This document shows, one piece after another, positions 27,312 to 35,608 of a stretch of DNA of 43,785 nucleotides; the first letter of the stretch is position 1, and each line of letters begins with the position of its first letter. The stretch lies in NCBI RefSeq assembly GCF_006546985.1, contig NZ_VATK01000026.1, forward strand, positions 1 to 43,785. Reading direction: 5' to 3'. Both the position numbers and the translations under genes were made by a program. Under the pieces are notes generated by a model. That model had not been told where the DNA came from and made no database searches. It saw nothing but the letters and a program-made list of their open reading frames with translations. This DNA is from Bacillus sp. 03113 (GTDB taxonomy: Bacteria; Bacillota; Bacilli; Bacillales; Cytobacillaceae).

Positions 27312-27740
27312 ATTTCATTTAAGTCAGGAACATTTCGCACCAACAATCTGGCCCTTTAACAGAACAACTTATTGTCACTCAACAGTTCCTTAATCGATTT
27401 TTCAATTCTGATGTTCTTTTTCTTTTGGACATAAAAACCCCTTTAGATAATCATATCTAAAGGGGCAAAACGGTGATACTTTATTACAAACGGTTTAGCT
27501 TTTTATCAAATCTACACTTTATTGAAACTTTGTAATAAAGTTTGATTAAATTAATGCTATTAACCTTGATATGAGAGCAAATCTAAAGAGCATGGTTAAA
27601 AAAAAGTTTGATCAAAGCATCCTCTTATTTAATGTGGCAGGTTAACTTTGATGCTAGTATGGTTCCATGGACACAATTTAGTTAAGTGTTAAAATGATTA
27701 GTCCTTAATTTGACTAGGATTGAAATTAACTCAATTGTAT
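27312..27740. other. Repeat-rich spacer beside the intron
   Basis: No gene. It holds TGGCCCTTTAACAG and ACTTATTGTCACTCAACAG at 27350-27386 (both akin to elements elsewhere), a terminator at 27438-27465, two ACTTTATT units and their complement at about 27478-27540, and two GTTTGAT(C/T)AA motifs at about 27540 and 27607. Confidence 0.55.
27438..27465 (-). terminator. Intrinsic terminator
   Basis: CCCCTTTAGATA-ATCA-TATCTAAAGGGG, a perfect 12-base stem. On the minus strand it is followed by TTTTTATG, so it ends transcription of the hydrolase unit. Confidence 0.85.
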
Positions 27741-28522
27741 CTATTTTATGAATGTATCGGACATCCATTTATAAAATTTTTCTTTCTCTTCAAATTGTGG
27801 ATAATGAGCTGAATGCTCAAACGAAATAAATTCTTTTTGATTATCTTCAATCATATCAAAATATTTTTTTGCTGCATTAGAGGAAGTCATGTAGTCATAT
27901 TTACCCATTACAAAATAGCATGGTAATTTAAGTTTTGTTACTATATTAGGTAATGGATTTTTTAATACTTCCTTTAACAAAATATTTTGAGAATAGGATA
28001 AACCATAGTTATAACGGATTACATCCAATAAGTTATACTCACTACTGAATAAAATACCTATGTTATCACCATCGGGGTTATCAATAAGTCTTGAAGCCCC
28101 ACCATATTTCATAACATAATTTCGTGGGGTAAACGTATCACCATTTTTGATTTTTTCAGTTAACCCTTGTAAATATAAAACATCATCTTTATTGCCAGCC
28201 TTTTTAGCCTGATTAATCTTTGATCATAATTAACAACCGTAAAATTATTTTCTAATAAGTCTTGGTATTTATCGGCATATGGTATTTCTGGACATCCAGG
28301 TCCTCCATGTACAAAAATAATAACTGGATTATCCCTATCTTTGCCGCGTATCATAATTTCGTGACTACTTCCATTTATCTTTACTTGTTCTAATACACTA
28401 ATACTGTTATTACCTTTAATATGCGGTGTCCATGTGGGAGAAAAAAGTGCTATTATTAGTAATATTATAACAATTACTCCAGTATATTTAAAAATTTTTA
28501 TTAATTTTTTGATATTTTTCAT
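27741..28522 (-). pseudogene. Alpha/beta hydrolase with an internal deletion
   Basis: The N-terminal part (28522 to about 28215) has a membrane helix (YTGVIVIILLIIALF) and the hydrolase HGGPG loop, ending at NYDQR. The C-terminal part (from about 28200) reads NQAKKAGNKDDVLYLQG, then PRNYVMKYGGASR and CYFVMGKYDYMTSSNAAKKY to the catalytic His in EHSAHYPQF, in another frame. About 85 residues between NYDQR and this part are missing, including the nucleophile GxSxG. The intact protein would be a proline iminopeptidase-like hydrolase of about 350 aa. It follows an ArsR gene, 46 bases away, as one unit. Confidence 0.9.
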
Positions 28523-28568
28523 TTAATTCTGTTCCTCCAAAATATTGCCACTGTAATGCTTTTATCTT

Positions 28569-28931
28569 TCATATTTTAGCCTGAAACTTAGTTATAAATG
28601 ATTCTATATTATTGAAAAGTCTTGTAAGTTTTAAAATATCACTCTTTATAATATCTACATAATAATAATTCTTTGTACCTTCTCGAGTAACTCCAATTAT
28701 ATTTGCATCTTTTAGCACCTTTAGATGGTGTGAAACTACTGGACGAGATAAGTTAGTCTTTTTGGTAATTTCTCCAACCCTAATCCCTTTCTCACAGTCA
28801 CATTCACCTTCAATCAGAGCAATAATAATAGATTGACGTGTTTCATTTCCAATCGCTGTTAATTCTTTTTGACAATCACTATATTCTTTCGCTAATTCTT
28901 TCAACCATTTTGAATATTTTTCCCTATTCAT
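28569..28931 (-). CDS. ArsR family winged-helix regulator
   Basis: A 120-aa protein with ELTAIGNETRQSIIIALIEG, the recognition helix region LSRPVVSHHLKVLKDANII and the wing GVTREGTKNYYYVD, as in ArsR/SmtB regulators. CDCEKG contains two cysteines but not the ELCVCDL metal site, so metal sensing is doubtful. I chose the ATG at 28931 because AGAGGAG lies six bases upstream; the longer frame starts without a site. It heads the unit with the deleted hydrolase, which it probably controlled. Confidence 0.88.
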   Translation of the reverse strand: MNREKYSKWLKELAKEYSDCQKELTAIGNETRQSIIIALIEGECDCEKGIRVGEITKKTNLSRPVVSHHLKVLKDANIIGVTREGTKNYYYVDIIKSDILKLTRLFNNIESFITKFQAKI

Positions 28932-29566
28932 ATTAACTCCTCTGTTTAATGATTTAATCTTACGAACCATAGTATCATAAATAAATCTAAAAATAATATT
29001 GGGAAAGAAAATCGAGACAATAAGAAGAGTTTAAAATAATAGAAATTCGGATGTAATAAAAAAACGTACTTAATGTAGTCGCAAAACAATAATGTACACT
29101 CCACCTTCCCTTGCCATTCTTGCATTTCTCCCATTTTCCAATTTCTGTAGGCAAACAAAAACGGTAAATACTTTTCACTCTTTTTCTCCTATTTTTTGTA
29201 AGAACCCTGATTTTTTAGGAAAATATAATTAGTAAATAGATTTACAGGAATTAGGATATTAAAAAGTAGGTGTTCCTGCTTTTTCTCCTGCCTTTTTTCT
29301 CTCTTTTCTTCTTGCTTTCTTTCTTCAAATCGTTGATTTTTCAAGCTTTATCAGACTTTCCCTCTGCTCTTCTTCTGCTTTTTTCAAGCTTTTTAGAAAC
29401 AAAAAGCACGAGGAAAACTGGATGGAGAGTCCAATTTTCACTCGTGCTATTTACCGATTCTGTTTGACCATTTTACATTTAGTTTTGCTAATTACCGTTT
29501 TTGATTTGCGGTAACAACGTTATCGATTACTTTAATTGTGATCGATAACGTGTGCTTTTTAAACAG
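28932..29566. other. Gene-free region, probably decayed mobile DNA
   Basis: No frame has gene-like composition. The minus strand shows short fragments with a charged helical look (around 29280-29400). Inverted repeats are present: TTACCG/CGGTAA at about 29490-29515 and ACGTTATCGAT/ATCGATAACGT at 29517-29552, the latter exact over 11 bases. They sit next to the repeats at 29567-29640. Confidence 0.5.
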
Positions 29567-29640
29567 CTTTATTGTAAATTAAACGACTTTATTTGTAATT
29601 AAATAACTTTATTGTCACTCGGCAACAGGTGTAGCTTTAA
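29567..29640. repeat. Three tandem 20-base repeats ending in TGTCA, transposon-end-like
   Basis: CTTTATTGTAAATTAAACGA, CTTTATTTGTAATTAAATAA, then CTTTATTGTCACTCGGCAAC, phased at about 20-22 bases. Tandem sites of this kind before a TGTCA terminus are typical of transposase-binding ends of Tn7/Tn552-type elements. A related TTATTGTCACTCAACAG lies at 27368-27386 and single units at 11600, 24550 and 27480. No transposase gene of that type is in the window. Confidence 0.55.
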
Positions 29641-29690
29641 AATAATGTTTGATCAAAAGTATCCCGCAAAACTTCATTTTAGGGCAAATA

Positions 29691-29824
29691 AAAAGAATCC
29701 GTTTTGAAAAAAGTTTGATCAAAATGGATTCTTTTCTTGTGAATTAGTATACATTTTTCATAAAAAAGTTTGATCATTTTATTGCCGTAACCTTCAACAA
29801 TCGCGCCCGATCGTGGAAGATCGA
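29691..29824. repeat. Hairpin + AAAGTTTGATCA + double box
   Basis: A 17-base stem with one mismatch (29691-29707 with 29719-29735), then AAAAAAGTTTGATCATTTT at 29762-29780, then CTTCAACAATCGCGCCCG followed by ATCGTGGAAGATCG. The box is present on both strands, head to head, sharing GCGC. The order is the same as at 11376-11498. Confidence 0.7.
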
Positions 29825-29950
29825 TATCAGTAAATAGTGAATTAAAATTCAATGGGAGTTTGCCTAATGGAATTGTCCATTTTTTTAAAATAATACAGCT
29901 TACGGTAAAACTATTTTAACTAATTTTTCCTTCAAAAACCAAATTAAACA

Positions 29951-29979
29951 TTGTGATTAACTAATCTTTCAGTTATAAT
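29951..29979 (+). promoter_or_regulatory. Promoter of the EamA gene
   Basis: TTGTGA, 17 bases, TATAAT. This would start a transcript at about 29986 with a 5' leader of about 130 bases before the GTG at 30119. Confidence 0.75.
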
Positions 29980-30028
29980 ACCATTTGGTAATTTAATAAT
30001 AAAATCTATTTGAAATTGTGGATTTTTC

Positions 30029-30092
30029 TAGAGGTAACTCTACTTTTCGCCACACGATTGTCTTATGACAGTTGTGTGGCTTTTTGTTTTTT
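30029..30092 (+). promoter_or_regulatory. Leader hairpins and terminator (attenuator)
   Basis: TAGAG-GTAA-CTCTA forms a small hairpin at 30029-30042, followed at 30049-30080 by a 14-base stem GCCACAC...GTGTGGC with two wobble pairs and the run TTTTTGTTTTTT. A terminator inside the leader, 27 bases before the start codon, implies that transcription into the transporter gene is conditional. I could not match it to a known riboswitch. Confidence 0.65.
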
Positions 30093-30118
30093 AAATTCAA
30101 TAAAAGAGGGTATTTATA

Positions 30119-31027
30119 GTGAAGAATTGGCATTATGCTTTAGTTGTATTTATCGGTGGATGCTGTCTTGGGATTCTATCTACGTTTGTGAAGCTTGCTT
30201 ACTCTGCTGGTTATTCAATGGTCGAGGTAACTGGTATTCAAGTTTTGTTTGGTACATTGATTATTTGGATTGTGACTATTTTTGTAAAAAAGACAAGAAC
30301 TAATTTGATTCAAGCCCTTAAAATTATATTAGCCGGGATACCGATGGGATTAACAGGGTTGCTTTATTATCAATCTTTACAAACGCTCGATGCCTCACTG
30401 GCCATAATTTTTTTATTTCAATTTATCTGGATTGGCACATTGATCGAATGGATTTTTTATAAAAAGAGGCCATCCTCAGGCAAGATTCTTTCAATTGTGA
30501 TTCTTCTTTCAGGATCCACTTTAGCAGCCGGACTCTTTGTAGAAAGTGTAAAATCTGTATCTTTGGAAGGTGCCATTTGGGGAATACTTGCTGCTTCTAC
30601 CTTTTCAATATTTATATTTTTCAGTAGCATAATCGGTAATAATGTGCCTGCTATTCAAAAAAGTGCTCTTCTTTCGACTGGGAGCATGATTGTTACTTTT
30701 TTATTATTCCCTCCAGTATTTCTGTTTGATTTACCCACCTTAATAGGTTTAACCCCTTATGGCTTGATTCTGGGTATATTCGGTGTCGTTTTGCCACCGT
30801 TATTCTTTTCGATTGGAATGCCACATGTTGGACCTGGACTTGGAACGATACTCACGGCTTCCGAACTCCCTGTTGCTGTTATCATGTCAGCATTTGTATT
30901 ATCAGAAGATGTAAGTCTGTTACAGTGGATTGGAGTATCTCTTATTTTAGTAGGAATTATAATTGGTAATGCCACAAAACGGGTGATAGATACAGTTATT
31001 TTAAAAACTCAGGACAACATGACATAA
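30119..31027 (+). CDS. EamA/DMT superfamily transporter
   Basis: A 302-aa membrane protein with ten predicted helices in two EamA halves: YALVVFIGGCCLGILSTFV at the start and an AIWGILAASTFSIFIFFSS repeat at the centre, with the LTASELPVAVIMSAFVLSE motif in the last third. Members export or import metabolites such as amino acids, purines or nucleosides. It starts at GTG with AGAGGG nine bases upstream. Expression probably depends on the attenuator in its leader. Substrate unknown. Confidence 0.88.
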   Translation: MKNWHYALVVFIGGCCLGILSTFVKLAYSAGYSMVEVTGIQVLFGTLIIWIVTIFVKKTRTNLIQALKIILAGIPMGLTGLLYYQSLQTLDASLAIIFLFQFIWIGTLIEWIFYKKRPSSGKILSIVILLSGSTLAAGLFVESVKSVSLEGAIWGILAASTFSIFIFFSSIIGNNVPAIQKSALLSTGSMIVTFLLFPPVFLFDLPTLIGLTPYGLILGIFGVVLPPLFFSIGMPHVGPGLGTILTASELPVAVIMSAFVLSEDVSLLQWIGVSLILVGIIIGNATKRVIDTVILKTQDNMT

Positions 31028-31051
31028 ATCATATCAACCTGAAATTTATGC

Positions 31052-31090
31052 AAAACGAGCCTTAGAAACGATTCTGGAGGCTCGTTTTTC
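31052..31090 (+). terminator. Intrinsic terminator of the EamA gene
   Basis: AAAACGAGCCT pairs with AGGCTCGTTTT, with a 15-base loop and a following TTC-TTTG stretch. Confidence 0.85.
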
Positions 31091-31149
31091 TTTGACTATT
31101 TCTCATTTTTAAAAATTTTTACTTTTGCAGTTCCCTATACTCAAGAAAA

Positions 31150-31168
31150 GCGCCCGATAATGGAATAA
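31150..31168 (-). repeat. Dispersed 3'-end box
   Basis: GCGCCCGATAATGGAATAA, 30 bases beyond the AICAR transformylase stop. Confidence 0.65.
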
Positions 31169-31198
31169 GCATAGTGCCTAAATTTTTGTTTTAACAAA

Positions 31199-32365
31199 TT
31201 AATGATGGAATAAGCGAATTCCTGAGAATGCCATTACAATACCATATTCGTTAGCCGCATCAATAACTTCCTTATCCCGTAATGATCCACCAGTTTGTAA
31301 AATATATTTTGCACCACTTTGTGCAACACGATCAATATTATCTCGAAAAGGTAAAAATGCGTCCGAAGTAAACGATATTTCTTTTAGTCCATTTAAATAT
31401 TCTCTTTTTTCGTTATGAGAAAGCTTATAAGGTACTTCATCAAAACACTCTTCCCAAGCTTTTCTTTCTGGTAATGTAAGATCATCACAAAGCCACTTAT
31501 CTATTGCATTATTTTGTACAGTATTTAAAACTCCTTCACGAAATTTCATTGTAAGAGCTATTGGGTGTTGCCTTAAGTACCAGTTTTCTGCTTTTGTTGC
31601 AGCTAGCCTTGTACAATGAATACGAGATTGTTGTCCTGCTCCTACACCAATCGTCTGCCCATCTTTCGCAAAGCATACAGAATTGGATTGCGTATACTTA
31701 AGTGTTATTACCGAAATTAATAGATCTCTCTTTGCTGAATAGGGCAAAAATTTGTTTTCAGTCACTATATTGTTTAATATCTTCTCTGTTATTAGCACAT
31801 TGTTTCTTTCCTGAACAAGGTTAACCCCGAATAATGTTCTTTCTTCTAACGGCTCAGGTTCATAATCTGGATCAATCTCAATAATAAGGTACTTTCCTTT
31901 TTTCTTAGACTTTAGGATTTCCAAGGCATCATCATCAAAAGCAGGTGCCACAATCATATCAGAGACTTCTCTCTTTAAAATTTTAGCAACAGAAAGATCA
32001 ACTTTATCACTTAATGCAGCACAATCACCAAATGAAGACATTCGATCTGTTCCTCTTGCCCTTGCATAAGCAATTGCAAGAGGTGATAAATCCATATCAT
32101 CAACAAAATAAGACTTAGCTAGTTCCTTACTTAATGGATTATATACCGCTGCTCCTGAAGGACTTACGTGTTTAAAAGAGGCTGCCGCAGGTTCTCCTAT
32201 TGCTAATTTTAGTTCCCTAACAAGTTGATAAGAATTAAAAGCATCAAGTAAGTTGATGTAGCTTGGCTCTCCATTAAGAATTTTAAAAGGTAACTTTTCA
32301 GGGGATTTAACCTTTGCATTACCTTGATTGGGATTAATACCATACCGCATTATTACTTCTTCCAT
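31199..32365 (-). CDS. AICAR transformylase, stand-alone (PurH without IMP cyclohydrolase)
   Basis: A 388-aa protein covering only the formyltransferase part of PurH. Visible family motifs: MRYGINPNQGNA, the SFKHVSPSGAAVY active-site segment (Lys-His), YARARGTDRMSSFGD, the TLKYTQSNSV and GVGAGQQSRIHC loops, and SDAFLPFRDNID near the C terminus. It makes FAICAR from AICAR (ZMP) and formyl-tetrahydrofolate. The IMP cyclohydrolase domain is missing by design, as in the type found alone in some Firmicutes, so a separate cyclohydrolase or a normal purH elsewhere is expected. It is preceded by a ZTP riboswitch. A GAAGG site precedes the ATG. Confidence 0.93.
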   Translation of the reverse strand: MEEVIMRYGINPNQGNAKVKSPEKLPFKILNGEPSYINLLDAFNSYQLVRELKLAIGEPAAASFKHVSPSGAAVYNPLSKELAKSYFVDDMDLSPLAIAYARARGTDRMSSFGDCAALSDKVDLSVAKILKREVSDMIVAPAFDDDALEILKSKKKGKYLIIEIDPDYEPEPLEERTLFGVNLVQERNNVLITEKILNNIVTENKFLPYSAKRDLLISVITLKYTQSNSVCFAKDGQTIGVGAGQQSRIHCTRLAATKAENWYLRQHPIALTMKFREGVLNTVQNNAIDKWLCDDLTLPERKAWEECFDEVPYKLSHNEKREYLNGLKEISFTSDAFLPFRDNIDRVAQSGAKYILQTGGSLRDKEVIDAANEYGIVMAFSGIRLFHH

Positions 32366-32390
32366 CTATACCTTCACCCTTTCATACAAA

Positions 32391-32490
32391 TAAAAAAAGC
32401 GTTTGATTATTTCAAACACTTTGCCCAGGCGAACGGCTTATAATATCAATGTGTTCCCTCGTGGTAACCCACGTTTAATCGCCAGTACAC
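32391..32490 (-). ncRNA. ZTP riboswitch (pfl motif) with terminator
   Basis: On the minus strand the aptamer runs from ACTGGCG at about 32486 through ACGTGGGTTACCACGAGGGA to GCCGTTCGCCTGGGC at 32423, the two conserved parts of the pfl motif. The terminator stem AAAGTGTTTGA-N5-TCAAACGCTTT (32396-32422) and T7 follow directly, about 25 bases before the AICAR transformylase start. Binding of ZTP or ZMP should prevent termination and raise synthesis of the enzyme that consumes ZMP. Confidence 0.93.
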
Positions 32491-32499
32491 ATTGTAAAC

Positions 32500-33195
32500 T
32501 TATTTTGTATAAATTTTACCAAATTGACCTTCTAGCTTCAAGAAAGTAATATTTATTATTTGAATTATTTGAGACATAAGACTTTGTAACCTTGTTAAAC
32601 TAAACTTCCAATACACGAAAAAAAGACGCGTTCCTAAATAAACGCGCCCGAATTGAATAACGACCACTATGATGTTTTTTTCATCATCCTTCTCCATCGT
32701 TATATGTAACCTGAACAACTTGTTGTTCACCAGTTTCTCAAAAAACTTATAAATCTTCATTCCGATTTTTTCTGCAACTTTTTGTGAAGGGATATTTTTT
32801 AGAGTCGTATAAGAAAATATTTTCGGGTATCCCAAGACATTAAATGCATATTCCTTACAAGCAGAAGCAGCTTCCGTTGCATATCCTTTATTCCAATATT
32901 CTTTAATAATGTGAAAACCGATTTCCGGTAATGTTTCACCTTCGATTTTTTGCATTGTTATCCCACAATCGCCAATAAATATATCACTTTCTTTTAAAAT
33001 CACTGCCCACAGACCATGGTTATATCTCTTATAATTCTCCATATTCCATTGTATCCAATTTTTCACTTTCTCTTCGTTAAAAGGATGAGGATAGTATTGC
33101 ATGGATTCCGGATCAGAGAGCACCCTCGATAATTCGTTTTTATCATCCATTACCAACTGCCTAAGGTATAATCGTTCCGTCTCGATTATCTTCAA
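32500..33195 (-). CDS. RimJ-type GNAT acetyltransferase, probably read past its stop
   Basis: Residues 1-170 form a RimJ/RimL-like acetyltransferase: ERLYLRQLVMDD, IGFHIIKEYWNKGYATEA (acetyl-CoA loop) and NIPSQKVAEKIGMKIYKF. The domain should end after HITMEKDDEK. With six instead of seven A in the run at 32675-32681, the frame would read EKTS and stop at TAG (32667-32669). As written it reads on for about 57 residues through a repeat element and ends at 32500, about 10 bases from the ZTP aptamer. The tail has no resemblance to any domain. TTG start, with a GGGGGG site. Substrate unknown. Confidence 0.82.
   Translation of the reverse strand: MKIIETERLYLRQLVMDDKNELSRVLSDPESMQYYPHPFNEEKVKNWIQWNMENYKRYNHGLWAVILKESDIFIGDCGITMQKIEGETLPEIGFHIIKEYWNKGYATEAASACKEYAFNVLGYPKIFSYTTLKNIPSQKVAEKIGMKIYKFFEKLVNNKLFRLHITMEKDDEKNIIVVVIQFGRVYLGTRLFFVYWKFSLTRLQSLMSQIIQIINITFLKLEGQFGKIYTK
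32625..32660 (-). repeat. Dispersed 3'-end element within the extended GNAT frame
   Basis: GACGCGTT pairs with AACGCGCC, then CGCGCCCGAATTGAATAA. If the GNAT stop at 32667 is the real one, this copy lies seven bases after it, as expected for the family. Confidence 0.7.
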
Positions 33196-33244
33196 AATGA
33201 TTCCCCCCTGCTTTTGAGTAGTTAATTTCTTTTATTCGATTAAA

Positions 33245-33304
33245 TGGCCCTAAAATGCAAAAGGAGCACCAATTCCTCAAGAATGGCGCCCTTTAATGGA
33301 ATAA
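33245..33304 (-). repeat. Dispersed 3'-end element
   Basis: TGGCCCTAAAATGC, GGAGCACCAATTC, GAATGGCGCC, CTTTAATGGAATAA. The hairpin arms are CCAATTC and GAATGG. It lies about 230 bases beyond the XRE gene stop; the rest of 33305-33535 holds no gene. Confidence 0.75.
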
Positions 33305-33535
33305 CTATAATATGGCCTCAGCCTCAAAATCGATTAATTGTTCTTCTCCAATGTACCTACATAGTTTAAGCGCATTGTTTCACAAACTTGTTTTTAGAAG
33401 GATAAATGAGGTACTATATCATAATATACGAAAAATATGAAGTAACTAAACCAAACATTATGCTGTTTTGTTCAATCCGGCAAATTGGGATTTGTTAAAC
33501 TCTAAATTATTCTTATTTATCATATAAAAATTATG

Positions 33536-34087
33536 TTACTCTTCATCTATTTTTACTCTTAACATTTTATTCTTAACTTTTACTGCATATTTTAATTCAT
33601 ATGCTGGTACACCATTATTAATTGCTTCTGCAATTTCATCCATTTCCTTTTTAATCTTTTCTTCATCAACATACCAACCAAGTACAATTGATTTTTCTCC
33701 CCAAAGCGCTCCGCTATTAACACCAATCAACCAATATTTAGGCTCATCGTTTTTTGCTTTATACATTACATGTGACGCTAAAACTTTATAGCAATTAACA
33801 ATTGATTTTCCATCATATGATTTAATAGTAATTTTCCCTGTTGGTACAATTATATTATTGAATAAAGTTTTGTTGTTTTCAGTGGACTTTATCTCACCTA
33901 ACATCAAATAATCTAAAGATACATTGAGTTCTTTAGATAAAACAAGCAATTTTTCCATTTCCGGATAGCCACTTCCCTGTTCCCATTTAGAAACTGCTTG
34001 ACGACTTACACCAATTATTTCTGCTAACTCTTCCTGTGAAATATGTCTTTCTTGCCTAATTGATTTTAAATTATCTGCAAAACCCAT
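33536..34087 (-). CDS. XRE family regulator with C-terminal domain
   Basis: A 183-aa protein with an N-terminal Cro/C1 helix-turn-helix (residues 5-60: LKSIRQERHISQEELAEIIG and VSRQAVSKWEQGSGYPEME) and a C-terminal part of about 110 residues without a match I recognise, containing KYWLIGVNSGALWGEKSIVLG. The HTH is of the type that precedes membrane or sensory domains in Bacillus. GAGGTAG precedes the ATG. The target is unknown; no operator stands out. Confidence 0.85.
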   Translation of the reverse strand: MGFADNLKSIRQERHISQEELAEIIGVSRQAVSKWEQGSGYPEMEKLLVLSKELNVSLDYLMLGEIKSTENNKTLFNNIIVPTGKITIKSYDGKSIVNCYKVLASHVMYKAKNDEPKYWLIGVNSGALWGEKSIVLGWYVDEEKIKKEMDEIAEAINNGVPAYELKYAVKVKNKMLRVKIDEE

Positions 34088-34442
34088 GACTTTCTACCTC
34101 TTTTCTTTGTTATTTTGTGTAAATTATAATAGGTTTTACACTAAAATAACACCAACCTACAATTGCGAATCCGCAACTTGTATTTGCATTGTTCATAAAC
34201 TGATGAAATAATCATTTATCACTTAATTTTTATCGAAATTATTGCATCACATACTATAAATAATTTTGAGGTTACTCCCGATAAATCTCTATCTGTCTGC
34301 AGGTTATAAAAATATCTTTACTTCGCAGTTTCTTACAAAAGTGCATTAGAAAAATACTATTTAATTAGATTTTAAAACAACCATGAGTTAATTGAAGATT
34401 ACTTTTTAGTCCTTTTTATGACTGTCTCGTTATTCAGTTAAA

Positions 34443-34504
34443 TGGCCCTTATACGTAAAAGAGCGCTACCCTTTTTCAAGGATAGCGCCCGATTGTTGAA
34501 GATT
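34443..34504 (-). repeat. Dispersed 3'-end element, near-identical pair member
   Basis: Nearly identical to 20544-20605: TGGCCCTTATACG, GAGCGCTACCC, GGATAGCGCCCGATTG, TTGAAGATTG. It lies 130 bases beyond the SDR stop. The stem has a C-A mismatch that becomes U-G on the minus strand. Confidence 0.88.
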
Positions 34505-34630
34505 GTAATATTTAAAAAACTTACTTATGATACGGTTCAACTCACTTCATTTACTTATAAAGCAGATTCCATAAAGGAATCGTCTTCAGTAGATATTTCT
34601 AGATTTGCGAATGAAAGAAGGAGCGTGTCC

Positions 34631-35488
34631 TCAGGTGCATCCACCAAGAAATTCGTGTTTGTAAATCGTATGAATTCTTTCCAAAACGTTCTGCGCGTGA
34701 TCTTCAAATTTTAAATCTGCAACCTGACCTTTCAGCAAAAACACACCGGTCTCATTACGGTGTTCCCCAAGAGCACCCTCATACAGCTGGTTAGCACCAT
34801 AGGTAGGTGGTGAGAAAAACAGCTTCATTAGCAATTTAACCACTATGGGCAGTCCGGATTTTTTTCCTTTTCTTAACGTATTATTACTACCCGGGTCAAC
34901 GCTGCGGATCTTAATGCCTTCCTTGGCAAGCTGCGCTGCGATAGCATGAGTCCACAGGGAAAGAGCCAGCTTTGAGGTGGCATAAGGACCGAGCAGTTTG
35001 CGGAAGGTTTTGGGGCGTTCCAGGATTTCGATATTAAACTCTTTTACATAGTTAAGTGCTGAAGATGAGGTATTGATCACCGTTTTTAAGACGCCTTTTT
35101 TTAAGAGTTCCTTCAATTCCATCAGAATGATATACGGAACGACTGTCATCAGTTCATAATGCTTCTCGCGCCCTTGTTTCGAATAACTGAGCTCGGAAAA
35201 GCTCCCGCCGGCGTTGTTGAACAAAATATCGATCCGCTGCTCCTTATCTTTAAAATCCGCCAAAGTCCGTCTCAAGCTGGCATAATCGGCGAGATCTGCT
35301 ATTTTATAAATACGAAGCCATCCACTATTGACGGCTTTTTGGATTCTCATATCGTCAGCAGGAAAGTCGGAACGGTTCAAAGCAACTACCTGCCAGTTCG
35401 CCGACAGCAATTTCCGAGTTAATTCCAACCCAATCCCGCTGCTTGCGCCCGTAATCATTGCAATATTTTCACGTTGGTTCATGTTCAT
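34631..35488 (-). CDS. Short-chain dehydrogenase/reductase controlled by MerR
   Basis: A 285-aa SDR: MITGASSGIG near the N terminus binds NAD(P), NNAGG follows, with NTSSSALNYV and YATSK (Tyr and Lys of the active site). It lacks a strong NADP-specific signal I can read. GGAG lies seven bases before the ATG. Its composition is more GC-rich than its neighbours (with the MerR gene), suggesting recent acquisition. It is divergent from merR and both promoters have the same MerR palindrome, so it is the regulated gene. Substrate unknown. Confidence 0.9.
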   Translation of the reverse strand: MNMNQRENIAMITGASSGIGLELTRKLLSANWQVVALNRSDFPADDMRIQKAVNSGWLRIYKIADLADYASLRRTLADFKDKEQRIDILFNNAGGSFSELSYSKQGREKHYELMTVVPYIILMELKELLKKGVLKTVINTSSSALNYVKEFNIEILERPKTFRKLLGPYATSKLALSLWTHAIAAQLAKEGIKIRSVDPGSNNTLRKGKKSGLPIVVKLLMKLFFSPPTYGANQLYEGALGEHRNETGVFLLKGQVADLKFEDHAQNVLERIHTIYKHEFLGGCT

Positions 35489-35539
35489 TGTACGTCTCCT
35501 CTCTAGATAATGGTCGGTATATTTCCACCGATAACTTAT

Positions 35540-35570
35540 ACTCTATATCTTGGAGCCGACTCCAAGTCAA
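35540..35570 (-). promoter_or_regulatory. SDR promoter with 19-base spacer and MerR operator
   Basis: On the minus strand TTGACT (35570-35565), 19 bases, TAGAGT (35545-35540). The spacer contains CTTGGAG-CCGA-CTCCAAG (exact inverted repeat, 35550-35567). Overlong spacers with a dyad are the mark of MerR-activated promoters. Confidence 0.87.
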
Positions 35571-35608
35571 GATGCGAAAACAAAGTTTTTGTTACAAGGA
35601 TAAGAGAC

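Noticed and set aside
29270-29467. Very hydrophobic plus-strand frame of 65 codons
   Set aside because: It is the complement of a purine-rich tract; such frames arise by composition. No start site.
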